A stretch of DNA of 64,000 bases from Pseudomonas oryzicola (GTDB taxonomy: Bacteria; Pseudomonadota; Gammaproteobacteria; Pseudomonadales; Pseudomonadaceae): positions 1,203,001-1,267,000 of the forward strand of contig NZ_JABWRZ020000001.1 in assembly GCF_014269185.2 (NCBI RefSeq). The letters are read 5' to 3'. A program made the position numbers and the translations under genes. Under the pieces are notes generated by a model. The model searched no databases. It saw only the letters and a list, made by a program, of their open reading frames with translations, and was not told where the DNA came from. Positions 34,126-43,307 of the stretch are shown here, piece by piece (the stretch's first letter is position 1; every line of letters starts with the position of its first letter).

Positions 34126-34886
34126 GCGCCGACCTTGCGGTCCAGCCAGGCCGACTTGGTCAGCGGTTCGCGGCCCTGTGCCAGGAGGTTGCGCAAGGTG
34201 TTCAACCAGTAGTCGCGGGAACTGCGATGGCGCATGTCCACCGGGTGCAGGCCCAGGCGCAGGGTTTCGGCCTCGCGCCAACGCCGACATTGCCAGTCGC
34301 ACACCAACCGTGACAGGCCGCGGCGCCAGGCGCTGCGGGCACTCCAGACCAGGCCTGGCGCCTCGACCGCAGTGAACTCCGGCAAGCGATACAGGTGCTG
34401 CGGCGTGCTGGTGTAGCGCAGTGGCAGGTGACGCAAGGCCTGGCGTGTACCTTCGCTCATCAGCCAGGCGGGTGCGACGAACCCGGCCACTGGCCAGCCC
34501 TGCTGGCCGAACAAGGCCAGGCCCTGCTGCAGGCGCTGCAGGGCCTGTTGCTGGTCAAGGGCGTAGAACTCGCCTTCATGGGTATAGATGCGCCGCATGA
34601 AGTACTCGCCGGGGGTTCGCGGGGGCGGGCCGTCATCGGCATGGTAATAGCCGTGCAAGGCCAACTCATCGCCCTGTGCCAGGCGCCGTTCGAGCAGGCG
34701 GCAGAAGGCGGGTGAGCCCAGCAGCGGGTTGCGCTGGTGAAAGTCCGGTACCACCAGCCAGGTCATGGGGACGCCGCCCATGCCGTCGATCGCCTGGACG
34801 AAGGGCTGGTAGTCCGGCCAGGTCTCGGGGGCCACATCGTGCAACACCAGCATCAGGCTGCGCGCACTCGGCAATGGCTCAACCAT
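34122..34886 (-). CDS. DUF2334 polysaccharide deacetylase-like protein
   Basis: A 254-residue protein with LMLVLHDVAPETW (metal-binding His-Asp, residues 10-22), TWLVVPDFHQRNPL and LALHGYYHADDGPPP, as in DUF2334 proteins of the NodB-like carbohydrate esterase fold. It would de-N-acetylate an amino sugar on a lipid or polysaccharide. It overlaps the upstream glycosyltransferase gene by 8 bp and the downstream membrane gene by 4 bp, a tightly coupled arrangement. The substrate is presumably the product of the adjacent glycosyltransferase. Confidence 0.82.
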   Translation of the reverse strand: MVEPLPSARSLMLVLHDVAPETWPDYQPFVQAIDGMGGVPMTWLVVPDFHQRNPLLGSPAFCRLLERRLAQGDELALHGYYHADDGPPPRTPGEYFMRRIYTHEGEFYALDQQQALQRLQQGLALFGQQGWPVAGFVAPAWLMSEGTRQALRHLPLRYTSTPQHLYRLPEFTAVEAPGLVWSARSAWRRGLSRLVCDWQCRRWREAETLRLGLHPVDMRHRSSRDYWLNTLRNLLAQGREPLTKSAWLDRKVGA

Positions 34887-36000
34887 GGGCGCGTGCCTGC
34901 GGCTGGTGGCCGAGCACGGCCTGGTAATGCTGCAGCAGGCCGGCAACCACGTTGTCCCAGGAATAATGCTGTTCGACATGGCGGCGGGCCTGGGCCCCCA
35001 GTTTGCGCACGCCGGCCTCGAACACCTCGCGCACGGCGCTCGCCATCGCCTGGCCGTCGTTGGGCCGGCACAGGCGCCCGCAGTGTTCGTTGACGATCTC
35101 GCCGAATGCACCGGCGCGCACGGCTACCACCGGCGTGGCGCTGGCCATGGCTTCGAGTATGACCAGGCCGAAGGTTTCCTGGTCGCCGGCATGCACCAGT
35201 AGATCAGCGCTGGCCATCAGCCTGGCGACTTCCGGGGCAGGGCAGAAGTGGTCGATGACGCTGACATTCTGCGGCACATTGGCCGGCATGTTCGAACCCA
35301 CCAGCAACAGGTGGTAGGGACGGCCAAGGTGCTGCATGCAGTCGAGCAGTACCGGCAGGTTCTTCTCCCGCGAGCCACGGCCGGCATAGATCAGCAGGCG
35401 GCTGGTGTCGGCAATGCCCAGTTCGGCACGCAGTTGCAGGTCCCGCCGGCTGGGGTGGAAGGTGTCCAGGTCGACGCCCAGGCGCTGCACGTGCACGTCC
35501 CGCACTCCCAGGCGGCGCAGTTTGTCGGCCATGACCTGGCTGGGTGCCAGGACGCGGTCGAAATTGCCATACAACTTGCTGACGTAAGCTTCGACATTGG
35601 GCGTGAACCAGTTGCCCATGCGGTTGCTGACCAGCAGCGGCAGGTCGGAATGGTAGAAGCCGATCACCGGCACATTCAACTGGCGCCTTGCTTCCAGTGC
35701 AGCCCAGGCGGTCAGGTAGGGGTCGCCGACTTCGATCAGGTCAGGCTTGAGCTTGCGCAATACGTTGCACCAAGGGGCCAGGCGTACCGGGAAGCGGTAG
35801 CCGTTACCGAAAGGCAGCGGCGGTGCGGGCACCTGGAAGATGCCATCGGCATGTTGCGCGCTGGCGCCGGGTATCAGCAGGCTGTGGCGCACGCCGTGGA
35901 TGGCGTCGAGGCGGTGGTGTTTGGCATCAAGATAGGTACGTACGCCGCCGCTGGCAGGGGCGTAGAACATGGTGATGTCGGCGATGTGCACGATCAGCAT
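34879..36000 (-). CDS. GT4-family glycosyltransferase
   Basis: A 373-residue GT-B glycosyltransferase (group 1). The N-terminus HIADITMFYAPASGGVRTYLDAK holds the GGV loop. The C-terminal half has RLLIYAGRGSREKNLPVLLDCMQ (nucleotide-sugar site, replacing GRLxxxKG) and DQETFGLVILEAMASATPVVAV (EX7E). It is the first gene of the three-gene operon, with its start at 36000. Acceptor unknown; the operon resembles systems that build a deacetylated amino-sugar glycolipid, for example from diacylglycerol or phosphatidylinositol-like lipids (inference). Confidence 0.87.
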   Translation of the reverse strand: MLIVHIADITMFYAPASGGVRTYLDAKHHRLDAIHGVRHSLLIPGASAQHADGIFQVPAPPLPFGNGYRFPVRLAPWCNVLRKLKPDLIEVGDPYLTAWAALEARRQLNVPVIGFYHSDLPLLVSNRMGNWFTPNVEAYVSKLYGNFDRVLAPSQVMADKLRRLGVRDVHVQRLGVDLDTFHPSRRDLQLRAELGIADTSRLLIYAGRGSREKNLPVLLDCMQHLGRPYHLLLVGSNMPANVPQNVSVIDHFCPAPEVARLMASADLLVHAGDQETFGLVILEAMASATPVVAVRAGAFGEIVNEHCGRLCRPNDGQAMASAVREVFEAGVRKLGAQARRHVEQHYSWDNVVAGLLQHYQAVLGHQPQARAHG

Positions 36001-36128
36001 CCCTCCGGGATCGTCTTCGGGTCTGTCATCCGGCGGTAGAGGGCCGGCGATGACGCGCCTTAAAGTTGACCTTTTAGAAGGATAGTTTGTTCGATCGGGG
36101 TTGGGCGGGGGTTAAGGCGGGAGAGCGT

Positions 36129-36167
36129 TGTCGGCTTCTTCGCGGGCGTAGCGCGAAGAAACCGACA
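36129..36167 (-). terminator. long hairpin after the chemoreceptor gene
   Basis: TGTCGGcTTCTTCGCG pairs with CGCGAAGAAaCCGACA around a 7-base loop (one mismatch in 16 bp). It lies 11 bp beyond the minus-strand chemoreceptor stop. No T tract follows, so it may be a REP-derived structure or a 3'-end stabiliser. Confidence 0.5.
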
Positions 36168-36177
36168 CCGTCCTGGA

Positions 36178-38052
36178 TCAGATACGGAAGCTGCCCACCA
36201 GATGCTTGAGGCGGCTGGCCTGCTGCTCCAGGTCGGAACAGGCGCGCAGGGTGGCCTGCAGGTTCTCCACGCCCTCCTGGTTGAGCATGTTGATCTCGTT
36301 GATATCCATGTTGATCGCTTCGACCACGGCGGTCTGCTCTTCGGTGGCGGTGGCCACCGACTGGTTCATCCCGTCGATTTCGCCGATGCGCACGGTAACG
36401 CTGTCCAGGCGTTCGCCGGCCTGGTTGGCGATCTGCATGCTGTCCTGGCTGTGGCGTTGGCTCTGGTCCATGGTCTCGACCGACTCGCGGGCGCCGACCT
36501 GCAGCTCTTCGATCATGGTCTGCACCTGTTGCGCCGATTCCTGGGTGCGGTGTGCCAGGTTGCGCACCTCATCGGCGACCACGGCAAACCCTCGTCCGGC
36601 CTCACCGGCACGGGCCGCTTCGATCGCCGCGTTCAGGGCCAGCAGGTTGGTCTGCTGGGAAATGCTGGTGATCACTTCGAGGATCTGGCCGATGTTGACG
36701 GTCTTGCTGTTCAGCGTCTCGATGTGCGCGCTGGAGGTGACGATCAGGTCGGACAGGCGATTCATCGCCGCAATGTTGCGCTCTACCACCTGCTGCCCTT
36801 CTTCGGCCAGCAGGCGCGCCGAGCTGGCGTGCTGCGAAGCCTGGGCGGCGTTGCCGGCAATTTCCTGGGCAGCGGCACCCAGTTCGTTGATGGCCGCGGC
36901 CACGCTGTTGGTGCGGTTGGCCTGCTCGTCGGAGTTGGTCATGGACGAGTTGGAGGCGCTGATCACGCGCAGGGCCACTTCGTTGACCTGCTCGGTGGCC
37001 GAGGACACTTCGCGGATCGAGCTGTGGATGCGTTCGACGAAACGGTTGAAGGCGCTGCCCAGGATGCCGAATTCATCGTGATTGTGGATACGCAGGCGCT
37101 TGGTCAGGTCGCCTTCACCTTCGGCGATGTCCTCCATGGCGCGGGTCATGGTGTGCAACGGCTGCATCAGCACGCGGATCAGCAGGCCGAGCAGGCCGAT
37201 GATGATCACCACCGCCACCAGCGTGGCGATCACCGCCGAGGTACGGAAGGTGCTGAGCATCGAGAAGGCCTTGTCCTTGTCCACCGACAGGCCGATGTAC
37301 CAGTTGGCCGACGGCAGGCCGGTGATCGGGGTGAAGGTCAGCAGGCGGGTCTGGCCATCGCTCTGCACTTCGGTCAGCTCACCGGTCAGTTTCGGCGTGT
37401 GCTGCGGGAACAGGTCCGACAGCGACTTCATTACCAGGTCTTTGTCCGGGTGCACCAGGATCTTGCCCTGGTCGTTGACCAGGAAGGCGTAGCCCATGCC
37501 GCCGAAGTTCAGCGAGTTGATGATCTGTACCAGGCCGTCGAGTGCCAGGTCGCCACCGACCACCCCGACATTGCCGGCGATCTTGCTGATGATGCCGATG
37601 ACCATCTTGTTGGTGGCCATGTCGATATACGGCTCGGTCAGGATGGTGCCAGTGGCATTCAGGCCATCCTTGTACCAGGGGCGGGTGCGCGGGTCGTACC
37701 CGTCCGGCATCTTCGTATCGGGGCGCACGCTGAAGCCGCCATCGACCTTGCCCGCATAGACCGTGAGGAAGCTGGAAATGAGTGCATTCTGGCCCAGCAG
37801 GGTGTCGGAGCTGGCCGGTTCCTGGGCTATGTTCTGTGCCAGGTTTTCGACCAGCTTGATACGGCCGTCGAACAGGTTGCGGATATTGGTCGAAGTGGAA
37901 TCGCCCATTTCAGCCAGATAGTTTTCCAGGTCTGCGCGGATCGCATTACGCTGGAGGTAATCGTTGTAAAGCGTGAAAAGGCTGAAGGCGAGTATCACGA
38001 TCAATGATGCGGCCAAAAGGATCTTGTGGCTGAAACGAAGGCTTTTGTTCAT
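36178..38052 (-). CDS. methyl-accepting chemotaxis protein with dCACHE amine/amino-acid sensor
   Basis: A 624-residue chemoreceptor. TM1 (about 10-30), periplasmic double-CACHE domain (35-275), TM2 (about 280-300), HAMP (about 300-355) and a cytoplasmic signalling domain with the hairpin tip [26 protein letters not shown]. The ligand pocket shows the amine/amino-acid motif ([13 protein letters not shown] plus Asp in VGGDLALD). Location and motif fit P. putida McpG, a gamma-aminobutyrate receptor, or a PctA/B/C-type amino-acid receptor, but ligand cannot be fixed from sequence alone. Start at 38052. Confidence 0.9.
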   Translation of the reverse strand: MNKSLRFSHKILLAASLIVILAFSLFTLYNDYLQRNAIRADLENYLAEMGDSTSTNIRNLFDGRIKLVENLAQNIAQEPASSDTLLGQNALISSFLTVYAGKVDGGFSVRPDTKMPDGYDPRTRPWYKDGLNATGTILTEPYIDMATNKMVIGIISKIAGNVGVVGGDLALDGLVQIINSLNFGGMGYAFLVNDQGKILVHPDKDLVMKSLSDLFPQHTPKLTGELTEVQSDGQTRLLTFTPITGLPSANWYIGLSVDKDKAFSMLSTFRTSAVIATLVAVVIIIGLLGLLIRVLMQPLHTMTRAMEDIAEGEGDLTKRLRIHNHDEFGILGSAFNRFVERIHSSIREVSSATEQVNEVALRVISASNSSMTNSDEQANRTNSVAAAINELGAAAQEIAGNAAQASQHASSARLLAEEGQQVVERNIAAMNRLSDLIVTSSAHIETLNSKTVNIGQILEVITSISQQTNLLALNAAIEAARAGEAGRGFAVVADEVRNLAHRTQESAQQVQTMIEELQVGARESVETMDQSQRHSQDSMQIANQAGERLDSVTVRIGEIDGMNQSVATATEEQTAVVEAINMDINEINMLNQEGVENLQATLRACSDLEQQASRLKHLVGSFRI

Positions 38053-38219
38053 GGCGTAATCGGTTCCGCTAAGGTTTTGTATCAGGCGTTTGCACGCGTG
38101 GCGTCGCAGCCGTGCAAGATCCCGAAAAGTCCCTTTTCGGTTGTCCCTCTCTATTAAGGCGAATATCACCCACAGGTATCGGCCGAACTAAGGCAAAGCT
38201 TGAGAAGAGGATTAAAGAG

Positions 38220-39695
38220 ATGTCGGAAATTTCGACTGTCGTTGTAGGCGCTGGCCCAGATGGCCAACCAGTTGGGCAGGCGATGAGGCTGGCCAACCGC
38301 CATGGCCTGGTAGCAGGCGCTACAGGTACAGGCAAGACTGTCACTCTCCAGCACCTGGCGGAGGCGTTCAGTGACGCGGGGGTGGCCGTGTTTGCCGCCG
38401 ATGTCAAAGGTGACCTGTGCGGCCTGGGCGTTGCCGGCGCGCCGCAGGGCAAAGTGGCCGAGCGCATCGCCGGTATGCCCTGGCTGGGGCACCGAGCGCA
38501 GGCCTACCCGGTAACCCTGTGGGATATCGCTGGGCAATCTGGGCACCCGCTCCGCACCACCCTCAGTGAAATGGGGCCGCTGCTGCTGGGCAACTTGCTG
38601 GAGCTGACCGACAGCCAGCAGGCGGCGCTGTATGCCGCATTCAAGGTGGCCGACCGTGAAGGCCTGTTGCTGCTGGACCTCAAGGACCTCAAGGCGCTGC
38701 TGGCGCACCTGAAGGACAACCCGCAACTGCTGGGTGAAGACAGTGCACTGATGACCGCGGCTTCCACCCAGGCCTTGTTGCGCAGGCTGGCTACCCTGGA
38801 ACAGCAGGGGGCCGAGGCGCTGTTCGGTGAGCCGGCATTGCAGCTTGAAGACCTGCTACGAGCAGACCCCGATGGTCGTGGGCGCATCCACCTGCTGGAT
38901 GCCAGCCAGTTGGTGCATGAGGCGCCCAAGGTGTATGCGACCTTCCTGTTGTGGTTGCTGGCGGAACTGTTCGAGCAGTTGCCCGAGCGCGGCGATGCCG
39001 ACAAGCCTGTATTGGCGCTGTTCTTCGATGAAGCGCACCTGCTGTTCAACGATACGCCCAAGGCATTGCAGGATCGCCTGGAGCAGGTGGTGCGGCTGAT
39101 CCGCTCCAAGGGGGTCGGGGTGTACTTTGTCACTCAGTCGCCAGGGGACTTGCCGGATGCGGTGCTGGCTCAGTTGGGCTTGCGCATCCAGCATGGCTTG
39201 CGGGCGTTCACCGCCAAGGAGCAGAAATCGCTGCGAGCGGTGGCAGATGGCTTCCGCCCCAATCCGGCGTTCGACACCTTGGCGGTGCTGACCGAGCTGG
39301 GTATCGGCGAGGCGTTGGTAGGGACGCTGGAAGAAAAGGGCACACCAGCGATGGTGCAGCGTGTGTTGATTGCGCCGCCGCAGTCGCGTATCGGGCCGCT
39401 GAGTGCCGCCGAGCGTAGCGCCCTGATTGCGGCTTCCCCGCTGGCAGGCCGTTATGACAAACCGGTGGACCGTGAATCGGCCTATGAAATGCTCAGCCGG
39501 CGCAAGGGTGAACCGGTCGAGCCGGCGCCACAGCCCCAGGTGGATGAGGAAAGTTTTGCCGACAAGGCCGGTGAGTTCCTGCAGAGTGCGGCGGGGCAGG
39601 CGATCAAGTCGGCGGTGCGCCAGGCGGCCAACCAGTTGGGGCGGCAGCTGGTGCGGGGACTGATGGGATCGTTGCTGGGTGGCAAGAAAAGGTAG
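38220..39695 (+). CDS. HerA-like ATPase (DUF853)
   Basis: A 491-residue P-loop ATPase of the HerA/FtsK class: Walker A VAGATGTGKTVTLQ (residues 30-43), Walker B LALFFDEAHLLF (near 270-281), and an arginine-rich RLIRSKGVGVYFVTQSPGDLPD sensor block. The C-terminus (residues 425-491) is DUF853-specific and ends in a hydrophobic/basic QLGRQLVRGLMGSLLGGKKR. HerA relatives pump or translocate DNA, but this stand-alone family has no known role and lacks an adjacent nuclease such as NurA. The start at 38220 gives the usual length. Confidence 0.85.
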   Translation: MSEISTVVVGAGPDGQPVGQAMRLANRHGLVAGATGTGKTVTLQHLAEAFSDAGVAVFAADVKGDLCGLGVAGAPQGKVAERIAGMPWLGHRAQAYPVTLWDIAGQSGHPLRTTLSEMGPLLLGNLLELTDSQQAALYAAFKVADREGLLLLDLKDLKALLAHLKDNPQLLGEDSALMTAASTQALLRRLATLEQQGAEALFGEPALQLEDLLRADPDGRGRIHLLDASQLVHEAPKVYATFLLWLLAELFEQLPERGDADKPVLALFFDEAHLLFNDTPKALQDRLEQVVRLIRSKGVGVYFVTQSPGDLPDAVLAQLGLRIQHGLRAFTAKEQKSLRAVADGFRPNPAFDTLAVLTELGIGEALVGTLEEKGTPAMVQRVLIAPPQSRIGPLSAAERSALIAASPLAGRYDKPVDRESAYEMLSRRKGEPVEPAPQPQVDEESFADKAGEFLQSAAGQAIKSAVRQAANQLGRQLVRGLMGSLLGGKKR

Positions 39696-39725
39696 CTGGC
39701 CAGCGCAGGAAACCGGCCCATGAAA

Positions 39726-39747
39726 AAGGCGCCCCCAAGGGCGCCTT
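39726..39747. terminator. bidirectional terminator between the HerA-like gene and pit
   Basis: 9-bp stem AAGGCGCCC / GGGCGCCTT, loop CCAA; TTCT on the right and an A run on the left (T tract on the minus strand). Confidence 0.85.
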
Positions 39748-39765
39748 CTTCTATTGCGCTATCAT

Positions 39766-41238
39766 TCAGCCGATGGCTTTGGACGCCAGCCAGAACAGGC
39801 CAGCCGCCAGGCCCATCGACGCCGGCAGGGTCAGTACCCAGGCCAGCAGGATGGTCTTCACGGTGCCGCCTTGCAGGCCGCTCTTGTTGGCAACCATGGT
39901 GCCGGCCACACCGGACGACAGCACGTGGGTGGTCGATACCGGCAGCGCGAACACGTTGGCCATGCCGATGGCGCAGGCCGCGGTAATCTGCGCCGACATG
40001 CCCTGGGCATAGGTCATGCCCTGTTTGCCGATCTTCTCGCCAACGGTCAGCACCACGCGCTTCCAGCCAACCATGGTGCCCAGGCCCAGTGCCAGGGCGA
40101 CTGCCACGATCACCCAGAATGGCGCGTATTCGGTAGTGGCGGTCAGGTCCTTGCGCAGCTTTTCCAGGTCGGCCTTTTCACGGGCTTCCAGGCCCGGCAG
40201 CTTGCCGACCTTTTTCGCCGTGTCGTCCAGGCACAGCAGGTAGCGGCGCACTTCAACGCGTTTTTCGGCATCCAGGCTGTGGTAGTCGGTCACGCCCTGC
40301 AGCGAGGACTGCAGTGCGGCGATGGTCGGCTCGGTCTGCTGCGGGTTGCAGCTGAACTGCTCCGGCAGGTCGCTGGCATTGGCCTTGCCCAGCGCCAGGA
40401 ATTCGCCCAGGGTAGCGGCATTGCGCTGGTAGAACTGGCTCATGTGCAGGGTGGCGTCGCGGGTACGCTCGATCTGGTAGGTAGTGCTGTTCAGGTCGAG
40501 GACGAACTTGGCCGGGACGATGCCGATCAATACCAGCATGATCAGGCCGATGCCTTTCTGGCCATCGTTGGAACCGTGCACGAAGCTCACGCCCATGGCC
40601 GAAACCACCAGTACCAGGCGGTTCCAGAACGGCGGGTGCTTCTTGTCGTCGAGCTTGCGGCGCTGCTCGGGGGTCTTGTGCATCTTCGACAGCGGGCGCC
40701 ACCATTTCAGGCCGATCAGCACCAGGGCTGCGACGGCGAAGCCGGCCATCGGCGAGACCACCAGCGACATGGCGATGTCGATCGCCTTTTGCCAGTTGAC
40801 GCCGTCGCCTAGCGGGATGTCGTTGATCAGGGCGTTGGCCAGACCGACGCCAAGAATGGAGCCGATCAGTGTGTGCGAGCTGGAGGCCGGGATGCCGAAG
40901 TACCAGGTGCCCAGGTTCCAGGTGATGGCCGCAGCCAGCAGCGAGAAAACCATGGCCAGGCCGTGTCCGGTGTTCACGTTGATCAGCAGCTCTACCGGCA
41001 GCAGGTGCACGATGGCATAGGCCACCCCGACACCACCGAGCAGAACGCCAAGGAAGTTGAACACGCCGGAGAAGAACACGGCGAGGTGCGGCGGCATGGC
41101 TTTGGTATAGATGACGGTAGCTACCGCGTTGGCGGTGTCATGAAAGCCATTGATGAACTCGAAGGCGAGTACGAAGGTCAGGGCGAGCAGCAGGCTCACC
41201 AGTACCCAGGCATCCAGTCCGCTGAATAATTCGATCAT
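39766..41238 (-). CDS. pitA: PiT-family low-affinity phosphate transporter
   Basis: A 490-residue integral membrane protein with about ten TM helices and the two PiT signature repeats: FEFINGFHDTANAVATVIYT (residues 27-46) and its inverted copy near VSFVHGSNDGQKGIGLIM. A hydrophilic loop (about residues 240-370) splits the halves. It carries metal-phosphate into the cytoplasm by proton symport. There is no adjacent DUF47/PhoU-like partner. The start at 41238 (MIELFSGLD) is preferred to upstream codons without family similarity. Confidence 0.92.
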   Translation of the reverse strand: MIELFSGLDAWVLVSLLLALTFVLAFEFINGFHDTANAVATVIYTKAMPPHLAVFFSGVFNFLGVLLGGVGVAYAIVHLLPVELLINVNTGHGLAMVFSLLAAAITWNLGTWYFGIPASSSHTLIGSILGVGLANALINDIPLGDGVNWQKAIDIAMSLVVSPMAGFAVAALVLIGLKWWRPLSKMHKTPEQRRKLDDKKHPPFWNRLVLVVSAMGVSFVHGSNDGQKGIGLIMLVLIGIVPAKFVLDLNSTTYQIERTRDATLHMSQFYQRNAATLGEFLALGKANASDLPEQFSCNPQQTEPTIAALQSSLQGVTDYHSLDAEKRVEVRRYLLCLDDTAKKVGKLPGLEAREKADLEKLRKDLTATTEYAPFWVIVAVALALGLGTMVGWKRVVLTVGEKIGKQGMTYAQGMSAQITAACAIGMANVFALPVSTTHVLSSGVAGTMVANKSGLQGGTVKTILLAWVLTLPASMGLAAGLFWLASKAIG

Positions 41239-41551
41239 GAAGGTTGTCTGGCGGTCATAGGGGGGCGGGATTATGCCAGAAAACCTCGGCAATCGATGCA
41301 TCTGCTACAGACCGACGGCAATCTTCCGGCGGTGAACCGAATGTGCGCAGCGGGCCAGGAGGCCAGGGAAAAGTCGGCAAAAACACGTAAAACATGGCGA
41401 ATGCTGGCAAAAAACCAAAGAAAAAGCCGTTTCGCGCTCATTCAAACGCTCGTATGAAATTTGTGTAATTCCATTTCACTAATCGGCCTGGCGGTAAAGA
41501 TCGAGCATGCTCGCGCCGGCCGGGCGACGATGTGCTGTAGTTGTGCCTGGC
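41239..41551. other. intergenic region, nothing resolved
   Basis: Upstream of pitA and downstream of the 66-residue gene. A-rich stretch at about 41370-41470. No convincing promoter, hairpin or repeat could be assigned. Confidence 0.5.
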
Positions 41552-41752
41552 TCAGGGGTTGTCGCTACGCAGTTCCTTTTCCATACGTTCCAGCTCCTGG
41601 CTGAAGGCCTGGTCACGCACGCTGGCACGCTTGCGCCAGGGTTTGCGTTCCGGGTCCGGTTGTGCGGCGTAAGTAGTGACTTCACCACCGTAGACTTCCT
41701 TGTAACGTTCAGCCTGGCGCTCGAGTTCTGCGCGCAGTTCATCTTTCGTCAC
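41552..41752 (-). CDS. small conserved hypothetical protein
   Basis: A 66-residue highly charged, probably helical protein (MTKDELRAELERQAERYKEVYGGEVTTYAAQPDPERKPWRKRASVRDQ..., ending LERMEKELRSDNP). No signal or TM. Similar short frames occur at this place in Pseudomonas genomes to my memory. Function unknown. Confidence 0.7.
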   Translation of the reverse strand: MTKDELRAELERQAERYKEVYGGEVTTYAAQPDPERKPWRKRASVRDQAFSQELERMEKELRSDNP

Positions 41753-42056
41753 ATGCAGTACCTGAATTAAGTTTATGGCTGTTTGTCATGCGCAGTGCAG
41801 TGTGCGTATGCGTGCTGACCACGCCAGCGTGATACAGCAGAAGGTTCACAACCACGGCAGCACCGCGGCCTGCGCAATCGATTATAGCAACCGACATTTC
41901 GCCGGACATCGTTATTTACCCAACCATGACATATCTGACAATAAGTAAGGAACGCATCCGTCAACTGCCTGCGCCGTTCGTACAAGTTTGAAAGGCAGGG
42001 TGGATGAAAGTTCGTCACTGGGCAGTAACGTGCTGATGGCGGGTTGTGGAATGAAA
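41753..42056. other. intergenic region of lower GC, no gene seen
   Basis: Between the 66-residue gene and the small-RNA terminator. Short frames here lack ribosome sites and protein-like composition. Nothing else was recognised. Confidence 0.5.
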
Positions 42057-42145
42057 AACGGCCTCGCCTGAAAGGCGAGGCCGTTGCCTGGGACTTCTAC
42101 GGTGGGTACCTGACCAGTCTCTCCAAAGAAGCCACAAGTGGCGTT
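42057..42145 (-). ncRNA. candidate small RNA divergent from pcaR
   Basis: On the minus strand a TTGACC -35 (42178-42173) is followed by a TATACC -10 (42157-42152, spacer 15). Next come a small hairpin GCCAC-TT-GTGGC (42142-42131) and, at the 3' end, a 13-bp perfect hairpin (AACGGCCTCGCCT / AGGCGAGGCCGTT, 42057-42085, loop of 3) leading into five U residues. That is a complete minimal transcription unit of about 90 nt with no reading frame, and no minus-strand gene upstream needs the terminator. The -35 abuts the pcaR promoter and PcaR-type site. The 5' end is inferred and uncertain by several bases; identity with any known family is not recognised. Confidence 0.5.
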
Positions 42146-42178
42146 GAGAAAGGTATAAGCAAAAGTGTCAGCGGTCAA

Positions 42179-42212
42179 TTGCGATTATCGGCCGTTTGTT
42201 CGATAATCGCAC
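42179..42212 (+). promoter_or_regulatory. pcaR promoter with double PcaR-type operator
   Basis: TTGCGA (42179-42184), 17-base spacer, GATAAT (42202-42207). The -10 lies within GTTCGATAATCGCAC (42198-42212), identical to the 15-bp sequence I recall from published P. putida pca promoters. A second core CGATTATCG (42182-42190) is 19 bp away centre to centre. Confidence 0.8.
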
Positions 42213-42239
42213 GAGTGGGCGATTTTTTTGAGGTATTCA

Positions 42240-43130
42240 ATGAGCGACGAAACCCTGGCCAACGATTCCGTCAATCCAGAGTCGGCCACTCCAGAGCAGG
42301 CGCGATCTGTCTCGACAGCCCTGGCTCCGCCGATCGTGGCTTCCCCGGCCAAACGCATCCAGGCCTTCACCGGCGACCCGGACTTCATGACCTCCCTGGC
42401 ACGTGGCCTGGCGGTGATCCAGGCCTTCCAGGAGCGCAAGCGCCACCTGACCATCGCGCAGATCAGCCACCGCACCGAAATTCCCCGGGCCGCTGTGCGC
42501 CGTTGCCTGCATACGCTGATCAAGCTGGGTTATGCCACCACCGACGGGCGTACCTATTCGCTGTTGCCCAAAGTGTTGACGTTGGGGCATGCGTACCTGT
42601 CATCGACGCCGCTGGCGATTTCCGCCCAGCCTTACCTGGACCGCATCAGCGATCAGTTGCACGAGGCGGCCAACATGGCCACCCTCGAAGGCGACGATAT
42701 TCTCTATATAGCCCGCTCAGCCACGGTGGAGCGGCTGATTTCGGTCGATCTGTCGGTGGGTGGGCGCCTGCCGGCCTATTGCACGTCGATGGGGCGCATC
42801 CTGCTGGCAGCGATGGACGACACCAGCCTGCGCGAGTACCTCGAGCGCGCAGACCTGAAGGCCCGCACCAGCCGTACCTTGCACGACCCCGAGTCGCTGT
42901 TCGCGTGTATCCAGCAAGTACGCGCCCAGGGCTGGTGCGTGGTCGATCAGGAGTTGGAGCAGGGACTGCGCTCGATAGCGGTACCGGTGTATGACGCTTC
43001 GGGGCAGGTGCTGGCGGCGTTGAACGTGAGCACGCATGTGGGGCGGGTGACGCGCAGCGAGCTGGAGCAGCGCTTCCTGCCGATTCTGCTGGCTGCCAGC
43101 CGGGACCTTTGCCATCAGCTGTTTGGTTGA
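42240..43130 (+). CDS. pcaR: PcaR, IclR-type activator of the pca regulon
   Basis: A 296-residue IclR-family regulator responding to beta-ketoadipate. N-terminal extension of about 45 residues, winged HTH (LARGLAVIQAFQERKRHLTIAQISHRTEIPRAAVRRCLHTLIKLGY), and C-terminal effector domain (DDTSLREYLERADLKARTSRTLHDPESL; GWCVVDQELEQGLRSIAVPVYD). Its promoter overlaps a PcaR-type site, so it is likely autoregulated. The start at 42240 (MSDETLAND) has a weak AGGTATTCA leader; an ATG four codons upstream is possible. Confidence 0.93.
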   Translation: MSDETLANDSVNPESATPEQARSVSTALAPPIVASPAKRIQAFTGDPDFMTSLARGLAVIQAFQERKRHLTIAQISHRTEIPRAAVRRCLHTLIKLGYATTDGRTYSLLPKVLTLGHAYLSSTPLAISAQPYLDRISDQLHEAANMATLEGDDILYIARSATVERLISVDLSVGGRLPAYCTSMGRILLAAMDDTSLREYLERADLKARTSRTLHDPESLFACIQQVRAQGWCVVDQELEQGLRSIAVPVYDASGQVLAALNVSTHVGRVTRSELEQRFLPILLAASRDLCHQLFG

Positions 43131-43138
43131 GCCCGCCG

Positions 43139-43158
43139 GGGGACGCAAAGCGGTCCCC
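43139..43158 (+). terminator. terminator after pcaR
   Basis: GGGGAC and GTCCCC pair around an AAAG-containing loop, followed by TTCAAATTT. 8 bp after the pcaR stop. Confidence 0.6.
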
Positions 43159-43189
43159 TTCAAATTTAGAACAGGCAAAAGCCTTTCCT

Positions 43190-43204
43190 GTGCGATAAAC
43201 GCAC
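43190..43204 (+). promoter_or_regulatory. PcaR-type site upstream of pcaK
   Basis: GTGCGATAAACGCAC matches 13 of 15 bases of the site at pcaR and pcaI, and extends to the inverted repeat TGTGCG-ATAAA-CGCACA (43189-43205). 254 bp before the pcaK start. Confidence 0.55.
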
Positions 43205-43307
43205 AGTGTCGTTCGCGGCGAATTGCTTCACCCCCGCCCGCTGATTAATGTCTCTCGCAGCGGTCGGCTGTGCTGACCGAACAAGAAAAATACAAGAGGC
43301 ATTTAGC

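Noticed and set aside
36202..38007. 601-codon plus-strand frame opposite the chemoreceptor gene
   Set aside because: Antisense shadow of a clear methyl-accepting chemotaxis gene; low-complexity composition and no start signal.
41912..42178. 88-codon minus-strand frame upstream of pcaR
   Set aside because: The strong terminator hairpin at 42057-42085 lies inside it and there is no ribosome site; a non-coding RNA fits better.
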